Positions 34,219 to 43,397 of a stretch of DNA of 64,000 nucleotides are shown here, piece by piece. The DNA comes from an uncultured Sphingobacteriales bacterium. GTDB lineage: Bacteria; Bacteroidota; Bacteroidia; Chitinophagales; Chitinophagaceae. The number at the start of each line of letters is the position of its first letter. The first letter of the stretch is position 1. Location: positions 186,001 to 250,000 of the forward strand of contig CALKHN010000109.1 of the NCBI GenBank assembly GCA_937991535.1. Reading direction: 5' to 3'. The translations under genes were made by a program, and so were the position numbers. The notes under the pieces were generated by a model. It saw only the letters and a list, made by a program, of their open reading frames with translations, ran no database searches and was not told the DNA's origin.

Positions 34219-36066
34219 TTATTTTACCGGAATTAATTTTACATCCCTTACATCAAACATTGACCCTTCCTGCGTGACCGAACCTGATTTTAATACAACA
34301 GTTTCCTCACCTTCCTTCAACCGGAGTGTTCCAATTTTTTTTGTGGCGTAGGTAAACCATGAGCCTGTTTTATTTACCCTGCCTTTTATTTTTTTATTAC
34401 CGGCTGTTAATTCAAACGACTTGCCGGCCGCTGCATCAGAAACCGACCATTCAAGATAAACGTCATACTTCCCGGACTTAGCAATATCTACTTCCCATAT
34501 CGCCCGGTCTTTGGCATCAAACCAGCCAAAAGCTTTCCATTCGGGCATGTATTTAATACGAGTGCCCTCTGTACCGGCCAACCAGGAGGACAAGTGGTAT
34601 GATCCGTCTTCCATTTTTTGAATGCGTTCCCTGCGATTTGTAGCAGGTCGCTTTTCTTTAAATACAGCAGGCATCAGTTCACCTGCCGCATTCACTATAC
34701 TATCTTCCACTTCGGGAGCAAAAGGCGATGGCTTATTGTACCAGTACATGCTGGTTTCTGCTTCATATCCGCCTTCTTTTATTATGCGGCGGGAAGCGAT
34801 ATAACAGGGCACATCATTTGCATAGGCATTTATCCAAAGCCGCTCGGCGCCATATTCATTTTTAAGCCCGATGGAATAATCTACTACCACTTCACCCGCA
34901 AGATTTACCATTGCCATTTTATTGTCGAAATTCCAAACCTGCACCGGGTAATCAAGCTCAGAAGGAATGGCTGCTCCCCGTTCCACGCTTTCAAGCGCAA
35001 GCCGTGCATAATATCCCTTTATGGTTTCATCTTTGGTAAGGTTTATCAGCTCTGCAATATCCGGCACTTTCGAATAGGGCAATTTAACCCATTTCATTTT
35101 GCCGCCAGGCGGATGGTTTAACGGCTGCAACGGAGCTGTTAATAATTTATCCACATTATCTGCAATTTCTTTACCATGCTGCTGAACATCTTCCAGTTTA
35201 CCTCTTGGCGAGGGATTGGCATCGCCGGCGCAGCCCAGTGCAATCAAAGCCACCGTTCCGGGATGCCTGGCTTCAATAACACGGTGCGCCTCTGCTATCC
35301 AGTCGCCATGAATTTTATGCATATCGCCGCCAAGTGTGGTGCCATGACAGGCATAATTGATAAAAACGCCTCTCAGATTGCCATCAATACCGGTAATTTT
35401 CAATATGGGCAATGCCACATCTACCGGGCCTCCCTTTGTGCGGCGGTTGATCGCAAATAAGGCCTGCCCCTGCCCCCAGGATATAAGTGCTGGTTTGCGA
35501 TCCTTTAATGCAGCCGTTGCCACATCTTTCAGTTTCTGCGTAAGCTGTTCGGAATATTGGCTAATATGGATCAACTGATCCAGTGCCAGAAGGGAATCGC
35601 CAAAATGCCCCTCGCGGTATTGCAGTATATTGATCAGGTTGCCCAGTTCAGGCCCGCCATGCGTATGAGATGCATAAATGGCAACCTGTGCGGGATCAAT
35701 ACCTTTTTCCTTCCACAGGAAATCAACAACATTTTTTGTAATACGCCAGGGAATGCCTACGAGATCTACAGTGATCAGCACGGAAGGATGCTGTTCATCA
35801 CTGCCAAGGGCAAGCGCTTTTGCAGCTATGGGCTGCAGCACACTATCTGCTTCTGTGCTAAGCCTTGCGGCATACCCGGCCATGCGTATGGGGGTAGCTG
35901 GTGTAATATCTATACTTGCAAATCCTGCATCCACCGTTGCGTGTACGCTGGCTTTTCCCTGGGAAAAGGAAAAACCCGCGGGAAGAAACGCGGTTACAAA
36001 TGCAAAAGCCACAAACAGGGCTCTGGCTCTGTTATGAATTGAAACAAATGCCACCATAGTATTCAT
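34219..36066 (-). CDS. Neutral/alkaline ceramidase-like N-terminal domain protein
   Basis: A 615-aa exported protein (signal peptide near residues 18-36). The N-terminal half carries the neutral/non-lysosomal ceramidase pattern: GFASIDITPATPIRMAGYAA, YASHTHGGPELG (metal histidines) and INYACHGTTLGGD, with LGCAGDANPSPRG. The C-terminal ~130 residues look like a beta-sandwich (WEVDIAKSGKYDVYLEWS). Members hydrolyse ceramide-like or other N-acyl bonds; in polysaccharide-type loci the substrate is often unknown. It is third in the cluster, 46 bases after the hydrolase at 36113. Confidence 0.8.
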   Translation of the reverse strand: MNTMVAFVSIHNRARALFVAFAFVTAFLPAGFSFSQGKASVHATVDAGFASIDITPATPIRMAGYAARLSTEADSVLQPIAAKALALGSDEQHPSVLITVDLVGIPWRITKNVVDFLWKEKGIDPAQVAIYASHTHGGPELGNLINILQYREGHFGDSLLALDQLIHISQYSEQLTQKLKDVATAALKDRKPALISWGQGQALFAINRRTKGGPVDVALPILKITGIDGNLRGVFINYACHGTTLGGDMHKIHGDWIAEAHRVIEARHPGTVALIALGCAGDANPSPRGKLEDVQQHGKEIADNVDKLLTAPLQPLNHPPGGKMKWVKLPYSKVPDIAELINLTKDETIKGYYARLALESVERGAAIPSELDYPVQVWNFDNKMAMVNLAGEVVVDYSIGLKNEYGAERLWINAYANDVPCYIASRRIIKEGGYEAETSMYWYNKPSPFAPEVEDSIVNAAGELMPAVFKEKRPATNRRERIQKMEDGSYHLSSWLAGTEGTRIKYMPEWKAFGWFDAKDRAIWEVDIAKSGKYDVYLEWSVSDAAAGKSFELTAGNKKIKGRVNKTGSWFTYATKKIGTLRLKEGEETVVLKSGSVTQEGSMFDVRDVKLIPVK

Positions 36067-36112
36067 TGTAGTAGTTTTTAGTTAACCGATCATCCGCCCT
36101 GTGTTTCATATT

Positions 36113-38257
36113 TTATGTCTTCTGTTGTGCAACAGCGTATATCGTTGTATTTTCCAGGTTGATATGCATACGTGAAACATTCCTGCTCATCTTACTGATC
36201 ATGATCTTTCTTTGTTCCTTCCCCCATTCAGGACTCATTGCAAATAATGCCGGCAGGGTCAGCCTGGCGGTGTCAATTTCGTATACCAGCTTATTGTCTT
36301 TGCTATCCGACCGGATATCTTTCAGCACCGGTACCCCCGATATGTCTTTTATTAGTGGATGGGGGATAGCAACAAGTGCCGTTTTTAAAAAATGTAGTAC
36401 AGGGTTTTTATCATAAAATCTTATTCTTATTGCCCAGTTCGCATCTCCCGATATTTGTTTTACCACAGGATGGAATTTATTTTTTGACATCAGGTACTTC
36501 AGCGGATCCGCGACGACTGCCGAAGGGAGGATGACCAGGTTTTTGTAGCGCATCTTCATCAATTCTTCAGATAACGGAACGCTTCTTTTAATACCTTTAT
36601 CATCGCATACACCAAAAGGAAGCGATACCCAGGCTGTTCCGCCTTCAGCAAGGTGTTTTTTTATGGCATGCCATTGTGCATTTGAAATGCTCCCAACGTT
36701 ATCTAAAATTAACGGCGTTTTTTCGCTGCATAAAGCGCGTTCATCTGCAAGTTCAGCACTTCGCAAAAAACGATAGCCCATATTGTGCCGCACAAGAGCA
36801 GATGACCACGCTTTCACGCTATCCCATTGCTCCTGCCCCTGTTCATTGCGCCATCCGTTTTCCCTGCAATCCAGGCTGCTAACCAATCTTGCTTCAACAA
36901 AATCCTGGCTGTTGCTGTTGGCGAGATCACTGTTTTTCAGCTCCCAATGATTGTACGGTGATATGATATCCTCTATCTCCATAGCATCGGGAGGCTCTTC
37001 TATCAGCCGGCTATTGAGGGTGCTGCTCCAGTTAACCACACCCCAGAACCGGGCAAGGCTCCAGCCTAAATAACCGCCTTTTTCGTAAATGGTATAGCTT
37101 AATGCCAGCGCGGGCGCTTTTCCCTGCTTGTGCGCGATATCTTTCTGATTCAGTGCTTCGGCATCCATGTGAACCCAGTTCACACCATGTATATTGATTC
37201 CCACATTTTCCAGCATAAAAAAATCAAGTTCCGGAGCCATCTTTTCAACGTTCAGCGATAAGCTGTTCAATACAATGGGGCCGGAGCTGGAAACGCAGGT
37301 CATCAACGGCTTTCCGCCAATAACGCTCCTGATCATTTTTAAATGATCCACAAAGGAATCAGACTTCATCCGCAACCAGTCCCTAAATGCCGGGTTTTCA
37401 TAGTTTCCCCAGTGGTAGCTGTTTTTGCCTGACGTGTTGCCCCAAAAATCTTTATCACTGAATGGCGGTATCACGCGATCATAGTCTCTTTTCAATCTCT
37501 CCCTGCAATACCGGCATCCGCATGTTCTAAGCCCTGCGTAGTCGCACATATCATCTACTTGTATACCATCCAAAGGAACTTCTTTCAGCAGCCGGGTTAA
37601 GTATTTCCTGTGCATTTCCAAAAAACCGGGATTGTTCGGGCAGAATACTTCTATTTGATACGCGCCTGAATAGCCCCGGCTTCCATCTGTTATGTCTAAC
37701 TCACAGAGGTCGTCAAATAAATGCCCTTCGTATTGAGCATGCCTGGCTGCAACGGAATCGGGAAACAATAAAACATGATGCCGTTGCCATTTATGCACTT
37801 TAATAAATTCCGATTCATTTCGGGGTCTTGTGGTGTGGTTGCAGGAATAATGATCCATGAACCGGATATTATACCGGTGCAATTCCTCGCATACGTTTCT
37901 GTAATAACCATGTAGCTGGTGAAAATAATTGGAATAGTCGAACCTGATATGAAAGCCGAAATTGATGGCCGTATCAATTCCCGCTTTGGCAAAAGCTTCG
38001 GCCCGGTGCTTTATTTTATCAGTAACCTTTTTTTGCGGCCAAAGAATATCTTCTAATGTACACCACCAGGAAGCAGCTCTGTGCGGGATAAAGGGATTCG
38101 CCTTCAACTCGTTTGTATCAGGCGTCATGATCTCCTGTATGTCTGACGCAATGGTTTGGGCAAGCAGTTGAGATACATTACCCGATACGCCCAGTGCAAC
38201 ACCGGACACAGCCGTCATTTTTATAAATTCACGCCTGGTATTTTTTTCCCTGTTCAT
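36113..38257 (-). CDS. Tat-exported TIM-barrel glycoside hydrolase-like protein
   Basis: A 714-aa protein with a twin-arginine-like leader (NTRREFIKMTAVSGVALG). The body looks like a beta/alpha barrel of the GH42/alpha-amylase-like superfamily: INFGFHIRFDYSNYF, MDHYSCNHTT, LDGIQVDDMCDYAG with a CGCRYC pair, LMTCVSSSGPIV and FFMLENVGIN. The acidic residues in QVDDMCD and MLEN are candidate catalytic ones. A beta-sandwich-like tail follows. No firm family name can be given. It sits between the symporter and the ceramidase-like gene, suggesting that it releases the imported compound. Confidence 0.65.
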   Translation of the reverse strand: MNREKNTRREFIKMTAVSGVALGVSGNVSQLLAQTIASDIQEIMTPDTNELKANPFIPHRAASWWCTLEDILWPQKKVTDKIKHRAEAFAKAGIDTAINFGFHIRFDYSNYFHQLHGYYRNVCEELHRYNIRFMDHYSCNHTTRPRNESEFIKVHKWQRHHVLLFPDSVAARHAQYEGHLFDDLCELDITDGSRGYSGAYQIEVFCPNNPGFLEMHRKYLTRLLKEVPLDGIQVDDMCDYAGLRTCGCRYCRERLKRDYDRVIPPFSDKDFWGNTSGKNSYHWGNYENPAFRDWLRMKSDSFVDHLKMIRSVIGGKPLMTCVSSSGPIVLNSLSLNVEKMAPELDFFMLENVGINIHGVNWVHMDAEALNQKDIAHKQGKAPALALSYTIYEKGGYLGWSLARFWGVVNWSSTLNSRLIEEPPDAMEIEDIISPYNHWELKNSDLANSNSQDFVEARLVSSLDCRENGWRNEQGQEQWDSVKAWSSALVRHNMGYRFLRSAELADERALCSEKTPLILDNVGSISNAQWHAIKKHLAEGGTAWVSLPFGVCDDKGIKRSVPLSEELMKMRYKNLVILPSAVVADPLKYLMSKNKFHPVVKQISGDANWAIRIRFYDKNPVLHFLKTALVAIPHPLIKDISGVPVLKDIRSDSKDNKLVYEIDTARLTLPALFAMSPEWGKEQRKIMISKMSRNVSRMHINLENTTIYAVAQQKT

Positions 38258-38317
38258 TTATTGTGCTTTGGGTTTCTGTTTAATACATGGTATAGTGATA
38301 TATTGGCTTCACCATCT

Positions 38318-39790
38318 TTACTCCGACGTTGGCTTTTTCAGTGCTTCCATCAGGTTGTTTACCTTAACAGGAACGGTCTTTGTCATTAATCCCACAACAA
38401 TATATACTATTGCTGAAACAAGTGTAGGCAAGCCTACTTCCAATGCCAGACTGTTAAGCGGGATATTTTTAGTAATAATAAAAGTGAATATTCCGGCAGC
38501 AATAGAAGCGATGGCGGCGCCAGGTCCGCTGGATTTGAACGCGGGAAGTAACCCCAGCAACAATGGCAATGCCGTTGGACCCAGCAACGCGCCAAACCAG
38601 TTCACTATCAAACCCAGCACACCACCAAAACGTTCATAATTTATGGCAACAGCAATGGTAGCCAATGTAAACAAAAAAGTGGTAATACGCGCTGTACGAA
38701 GCGGATGCCCGTCGTTTGAAAATTTCTTAGATACCACAGGAAGTATATCTCTTGTAATAACCGCTGCAATGGTATTTACATCAGAAGATGTCATGCCCAT
38801 GGTTGCCGCAAAAAGGGAAGCTATCACCAACCCTATCATCCCCTCCGGCAAAATTTCAAGCATCAACCTTCCGTACGCTGTATCGGGCTTATCAAGTCCG
38901 GGAATAATAACCGGCGCCGCCCACATAGGGAAAAAAAGTATCAATGGCCAAATGAGATACAGATAGCCCGATAACCTGGCTGCTTTGGTGGCTTCTTTTT
39001 CTGAAGGCGAAGAAATATAACGCGTAGCAAGGCTCCAGCTACCTCCATTATAACTCAAAAAATAAAGCAGGAACAGCACGGCAACAAAACCCGCAGTATA
39101 AGGATCGTTAAACAAATAGCTGTGCTCCGGCGGCAGTTGCTTCCATATGCCCGTTATGGAATCTGCTCCGCCAAGTCTTCTTACTACCAGTACAAACATA
39201 ACCACGCCGCCAAGCACCTGCACGATAAACTGTATCAGATCTGTAATAATAACCCCCCAAAGCCCTCCGAAAGTAACGTAAATAAGTGTTACAATACCGG
39301 AAACCAAAATCCCCTGTGTCATGGGGATCCCTGCTACTACATTCAGCAAAATGCCTATAGCAGCCCACTTTGCTCCAACGTCGAACACTTTTAAAATAGC
39401 GCCGCTCCATGCCATGATTTGCTGCGTAACAAGATTATATCGTGTGTTGAGGTATTCAAGCGGAGACTGTATCTGAAAGTTTTTTCGAAGCCTTACCCAA
39501 TATACAGGGAATATTTTCGCACTTACAATAATGGCTACCGCTACCGGAAAAGCCCACCACATATACATGGTAAACCCATGCGTATATGCTACTGCCGCGT
39601 ATGCTACAAATACAGCACCACTATGTCCTGATACATGATGGGAAATACCGGCCAGCCACCAGGGTAATTTTCCACCGGCCACAAAATAATCTTCCGAATT
39701 TTTACTCTTGAAATAAGACCATATGCCGATAACGATCATACTCAGAAAAAAAAGTGCAACTACAATGAAGTCAATTTTATGAAGTGGCAT
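38318..39790 (-). CDS. Sodium:solute symporter (SSS family)
   Basis: A 490-aa inner-membrane transporter with 12-14 hydrophobic helices. SSS marks are DYFVAGGKLPWWLAGISHHVSGHSG near residues 33-55, the GGLWGVIITDLIQFIVQ helix, and AATMGMTSSDVNTIAAVITRDI. It uses the sodium gradient to import a small solute such as a sugar or sugar acid. It is the first gene of the minus-strand cluster 39790-31774, so it probably imports the substrate or product of the exported hydrolases that follow. Confidence 0.88.
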   Translation of the reverse strand: MPLHKIDFIVVALFFLSMIVIGIWSYFKSKNSEDYFVAGGKLPWWLAGISHHVSGHSGAVFVAYAAVAYTHGFTMYMWWAFPVAVAIIVSAKIFPVYWVRLRKNFQIQSPLEYLNTRYNLVTQQIMAWSGAILKVFDVGAKWAAIGILLNVVAGIPMTQGILVSGIVTLIYVTFGGLWGVIITDLIQFIVQVLGGVVMFVLVVRRLGGADSITGIWKQLPPEHSYLFNDPYTAGFVAVLFLLYFLSYNGGSWSLATRYISSPSEKEATKAARLSGYLYLIWPLILFFPMWAAPVIIPGLDKPDTAYGRLMLEILPEGMIGLVIASLFAATMGMTSSDVNTIAAVITRDILPVVSKKFSNDGHPLRTARITTFLFTLATIAVAINYERFGGVLGLIVNWFGALLGPTALPLLLGLLPAFKSSGPGAAIASIAAGIFTFIITKNIPLNSLALEVGLPTLVSAIVYIVVGLMTKTVPVKVNNLMEALKKPTSE

Positions 39791-39886
39791 TTAAGCAGTT
39801 TGAAGGTGGTAAAAGTGCACATATCCTGCATCTGTTTATCAGCTAAAACATTTTTCCAATTTAAAACATAAAACGGAAATGAACGA

Positions 39887-41725
39887 TTAATAATCCAGTT
39901 CTAATTTCAGCCGCTCTTTTAATTCTTTCACCAGCGGATATTGTTCAATCATTTTCAGATACTGCTCACGGCTGGTGAGGGAACGCTCCTGCTGTACGCC
40001 GTTATCTATGGCTTCTTCTATCCGGATAGCATAGGAAAGAGAGCGGTTATTGTAAAAGGATTGAAGATGCTCTATTAATGTTCCGCGTTCCTGTTCTATA
40101 AATTTTTGCTGAATATTGCTTTCCACCACTATTTCAAAACTGCTGTTATCTGCTGCCCTTAATTGTGCCAGCTTAAAATTGGTAACGGCGGAATGATTTT
40201 TTTGCTCCACTAATTGATCAATATACCTGCTCCAGGCTTCCTGCAGGTTTTCGGCTGTTAAGGGTTTTGCTGTATGATTAGCCTGCGTTTGATTTTGCAC
40301 AATCTGTTTCCGGATTCTCGACAGTGCACCAAGGGTGGGTGTGCATGTAACAGACGCTTCTGTTGTTATTGCTTCACGGGTTGGCTTCCCCGAATGGTTT
40401 CCGGGTTTTACTGAACCCTGGCCGTATGGCGTTTCCTCCTCTTCCACCCTATTGCTTTCAATCATCAGTTTGGCGTTGGTCGCCGGTTGAGGCTTGTTTG
40501 CAGCAGCAGATGGATTGCCTGCTAAAACCGTACCCTTCAGTACTGCGGGTCTTATATTTTTAAATGCTACGGGTTTGGCTGCATCAGTTTGCTTTTTTTT
40601 TACAACACCGGCTTCGTTTACCAGTTCTATAGCCTGACTCAGGTACGTAAGTTTAATGAGGGTAAGTTCTACATGCAGTTTCTTATTGCGTGCCCCTTTA
40701 TAGTTGATTTCAGCTTCATTCAAAATATTCAGCGCGCTGATCAGCCATCCCGGTGAAACTTTTTGCGCTGTGGACACGTACCGGTCTTTAAAACTTTCCA
40801 CTACTTCAAGCAAGCCTGCTATTTTTTCATCTCTGCACACGAGCAGGTTGCGCACAAATTCGGCAAAGCCATTCAATACCAGGTCGCCCTCAAATCCTTT
40901 GCGGTTAATATCATCATACAACAACAGGACGCCACCCAAGTCCTGCTCCAGCATGGCTTCTATCAGCTTAAAGTAATAGTCGGCATCCAGTATGTTCAGG
41001 TGTTCCAATGTATTCTGATAACTGAGATGGCCGTTGGTAAAACTCACTATCTTATCTAAAATACTGAGTGCATCCCGCATGCAGCCCTCGCTTTTCTGGG
41101 CAATTACCTGGAGCGCCGCTTTGTCTGTTGTAATTTTTTCCTTATCACAGATCTCCTGCAAATGTTCAACGGTATCATTGGGCGTTATCCTTTTAAAATC
41201 GAATATCTGGCAACGCGATAATATGGTAGGAAGTATCTTGTGTTTTTCGGTAGTAGCTAAAATAAAAATGGCATAGGGCGGTGGTTCCTCAAGCGTTTTT
41301 AAAAAGGCGTTAAAAGCTGAAGAACTCAGCATATGCACCTCATCTATAATATACACTTTGTATTTTCCGGCCTGTGGCGAAAACCGCACCTGCTCCGTGA
41401 GCGTTCTAATATCATCTACTGAGTTATTGCTCGCTGCATCTAATTCATGAATATTAAGGGAGGCGCCGTCATTAAATGATTTACAGGAGTCGCAAATATT
41501 ACAGGCTTCGCCATCGGCCTGCATGTTTTCGCAATTAATGGTTTTGGCCAATATACGGGCGCAGGTAGTTTTGCCCACCCCCCTTGGTCCGCAAAACAAA
41601 AAGGCATGCGCCAGTTGCTTATTTTTGATTGCATTCTTTAAGGTAGTGGTAATATGCGCCTGCCCCACCACGGTATTAAAAGTCTGCGGACGGTATTTAC
41701 GCGCCGATACAATAAAATTATCCAT
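39887..41725 (-). CDS. dnaX: DNA polymerase III subunits gamma/tau
   Basis: The clamp-loader ATPase, 612 aa from the ATG at 41723-41725 (MDNFIVSARKYRPQTF). Visible are Walker A GPRGVGKTT, the zinc knuckle CxxCDSC, Walker B DEVHMLSS, the sensor and LPTILSRCQIFDFKR. The C-terminal third is the tau-like extension, low in conservation. The frame continues 40 codons upstream into a heptad array; that extension (FIIHYSLLTIYYL) is repeat-derived and rejected. A −7 box 20 bases upstream of the chosen start supports it. Confidence 0.93.
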   Translation of the reverse strand: MDNFIVSARKYRPQTFNTVVGQAHITTTLKNAIKNKQLAHAFLFCGPRGVGKTTCARILAKTINCENMQADGEACNICDSCKSFNDGASLNIHELDAASNNSVDDIRTLTEQVRFSPQAGKYKVYIIDEVHMLSSSAFNAFLKTLEEPPPYAIFILATTEKHKILPTILSRCQIFDFKRITPNDTVEHLQEICDKEKITTDKAALQVIAQKSEGCMRDALSILDKIVSFTNGHLSYQNTLEHLNILDADYYFKLIEAMLEQDLGGVLLLYDDINRKGFEGDLVLNGFAEFVRNLLVCRDEKIAGLLEVVESFKDRYVSTAQKVSPGWLISALNILNEAEINYKGARNKKLHVELTLIKLTYLSQAIELVNEAGVVKKKQTDAAKPVAFKNIRPAVLKGTVLAGNPSAAANKPQPATNAKLMIESNRVEEEETPYGQGSVKPGNHSGKPTREAITTEASVTCTPTLGALSRIRKQIVQNQTQANHTAKPLTAENLQEAWSRYIDQLVEQKNHSAVTNFKLAQLRAADNSSFEIVVESNIQQKFIEQERGTLIEHLQSFYNNRSLSYAIRIEEAIDNGVQQERSLTSREQYLKMIEQYPLVKELKERLKLELDY

Positions 41726-41744
41726 GCCTGTAGTTCCGTTTATG

Positions 41745-41752
41745 CAAATGTA
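41745..41752 (-). promoter_or_regulatory. −7 box (TACATTTG) for dnaX
   Basis: Perfect TAnnTTTG on the minus strand, 20 bases before the dnaX ATG. The heptad array begins only 10 bases further upstream and occupies the −33 region. Confidence 0.5.
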
Positions 41753-41761
41753 AGGGAATGT

Positions 41762-41833
41762 GAGAAATGGAGGAGAGTAGGTAGTAGGGGTAGGTGGCAA
41801 GTAGTAAATAGTGAGTAGTGAGTAGTGAATAAT
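41762..41833. repeat. TAGTGAG/TAGTGAA heptad array between the PduO gene and dnaX
   Basis: The + strand reads TAGTAAA, TAGTGAG, TAGTGAG, TAGTGAA, TAATGAA, preceded by looser units (GGTAGTA, GGGGTAG). It begins about 20 bases past the stop of the adenosyltransferase gene. Confidence 0.8.
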
Positions 41834-41854
41834 GAATGTTTGCACAGCTCCCGG

Positions 41855-42415
41855 TTATCCGCGGGGCTTCCAGGGTACATCTTCAATTTTTAGCAGGTGG
41901 CCGGCATATCTTGCGAGTACAAACAAATAATCGCTCAGGCGGTTGAGATACATTAATATAAGAGGAGCTATCTTTTCCTTTTCGGTTTCCAAATGCACGC
42001 AGCATCTTTCTGCGCGGCGGCAAACACAACGGGCGATATGGAGAAAGGATATCGTACTATGCCCACCAGGTAAAATGAAATATTTCAGAGGGGGAAGCGC
42101 TTCATTCATCCGGTCAATTTCTTTCTCCAATGCAATGATGTCGGACTCATGAATATCGGGGATATGCAATTTGGTTTCTTTGGCAGGATCGCAGGCAAGC
42201 GCTGCTCCGATAGAAAACAACTGCCACTGCACATCCTGTAATACTTTGCGGCTCTGCTCATCATCAAGGCTGTCTTTACATAACCCAATGTTTGAATTTA
42301 ATTCATCTATTGTTCCATACGCCTCAATACGCAAATGCGACTTTGGTACTTTCGTTCCGCCAATCAGTGAAGTTGTGCCTTTATCGCCTGTTTTGGTATA
42401 TATTTTAAAAGACAT
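41855..42415 (-). CDS. pduO: Cob(I)alamin adenosyltransferase, PduO type
   Basis: A 186-aa trimeric enzyme that transfers the adenosyl group of ATP to cob(I)alamin, making coenzyme B12. The N-terminal ATP motif is YTKTGDKGTTSLIGG with SHLRIEAYGTIDELNSNIG. The C-terminal helix has RCVCRRAER, the ATP-contact Arg block. The length matches the family. It serves B12-dependent enzymes elsewhere in the genome. It is transcribed after the ABC ATPase gene with a 54-base gap. Confidence 0.9.
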   Translation of the reverse strand: MSFKIYTKTGDKGTTSLIGGTKVPKSHLRIEAYGTIDELNSNIGLCKDSLDDEQSRKVLQDVQWQLFSIGAALACDPAKETKLHIPDIHESDIIALEKEIDRMNEALPPLKYFILPGGHSTISFLHIARCVCRRAERCCVHLETEKEKIAPLILMYLNRLSDYLFVLARYAGHLLKIEDVPWKPRG

Positions 42416-42469
42416 AACGGTTATTTCAAATCAATGTGAAGTTATTGTAGAGAACCAGCTTATCACTCC

Positions 42470-43174
42470 TCACACTAATACTGCTGCTTCAGAAGTTCTT
42501 TTATCGGTTTCAATAACGCCATCCAGGAGGCGAACAATACGTTTGGCATAGCGGGCAATATCTTCTTCATGCGTTACCAGCACAATCGTATTGCCTGCCT
42601 GCTGTATTTTACCAAAAATACTCATAATCTCGTAGGAAGTTTTGGAATCTAAGTTTCCTGTAGGTTCATCAGCCAGTACCAAAGATGGGTTATTTACCAA
42701 CGCCCTTGCAATGGCTACACGCTGGCATTGACCACCGCTTAATTCATTGGGACGGTGATGGCTTCTGTCTGCCAGATCAACCTGCTCAAGTACCGCCATT
42801 GCCCTTTCCATACGTTGCTTTTTGGTTACTCCCGAATATATGAGCGGAAGCGCCACATTTTCCACTGCCGAAAGCCGGGGTAAAAGATTGAACTGCTGAA
42901 ACACAAAACCAATTTCCGTGTTTCGTATTTCGGCAAGGTCATTATCCATCATTTTACTTACCTGGTGCCCGTTGAGATAATAATCCCCTCCTGTGGGCGA
43001 ATCAAGGCATCCCAATATGTTCATGAGGGTGCTTTTGCCTGAGCCTGAAGGACCCATTAAAGCAACATACTCATTTTTTTGAATATCAAGGGAAATACCC
43101 TTCAAAACCTGCAATTCCTGCCGGCCCATAAAGTAGCTTTTCCTGATATTATCCAGATGAATGATGGAGTTCAT
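42470..43174 (-). CDS. ABC transporter ATP-binding protein (MacB/LolD type)
   Basis: A 234-aa ATPase with Walker A GPSGSGKST (~residue 41), Q-loop, signature LSGGQCQRVAIARAL, Walker B LVLADEPTGNLD and a switch His in LVTHEED. The order and the LPLIYSGV segment are typical of the MacB/LolD/FtsE-like group working with FtsX-type permeases on lipoprotein or peptide export. No permease gene is adjacent, so the partner is encoded elsewhere. The signature has Cys where Gln is usual (GGQCQR), a harmless variation. Confidence 0.88.
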   Translation of the reverse strand: MNSIIHLDNIRKSYFMGRQELQVLKGISLDIQKNEYVALMGPSGSGKSTLMNILGCLDSPTGGDYYLNGHQVSKMMDNDLAEIRNTEIGFVFQQFNLLPRLSAVENVALPLIYSGVTKKQRMERAMAVLEQVDLADRSHHRPNELSGGQCQRVAIARALVNNPSLVLADEPTGNLDSKTSYEIMSIFGKIQQAGNTIVLVTHEEDIARYAKRIVRLLDGVIETDKRTSEAAVLV

Positions 43175-43198
43175 AACTGCTGTTCAAATTGTTTAAAA

Positions 43199-43206
43199 CA
43201 AATATA
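43199..43206 (-). promoter_or_regulatory. −7 box (TATATTTG) for the ABC ATPase gene
   Basis: Perfect TAnnTTTG on the minus strand, 25 bases before the start at 43174. Confidence 0.5.
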
Positions 43207-43354
43207 AGTGAAACTGCCCGATGATGTGGATTTATGGATAAAAGCAATATCCGAATTATCTGTTAACAAAAAATGCCGTAAAGCAAACATACCGGTTTCT
43301 CATTGATGCTTCCCGTTGGCGGGTTGGTAGCCGGCTGGTGTGCCCGCCGCCCAC

Positions 43355-43389
43355 ATGAAGCCAGGCAAAGCAGATTTGCCGGCTTTCAT
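43355..43389. repeat. Imperfect hairpin downstream of the vWA gene
   Basis: ATGAAGCC...GGCAAA pairs with TTTGCC...GGCTTTCAT with a one-base bulge. No T-run follows on the minus strand. It may be an RNA 3'-end stem or a palindromic repeat. Confidence 0.4.
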
Positions 43390-43397
43390 ACCGCCTG

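Noticed and set aside
34618..35121. Long plus frame opposite the ceramidase-like gene
   Set aside because: Antisense shadow with no motif.
41726..41845. N-terminal extension of dnaX
   Set aside because: It is translated heptad repeat; the conserved protein starts at 41725 behind a −7 box.
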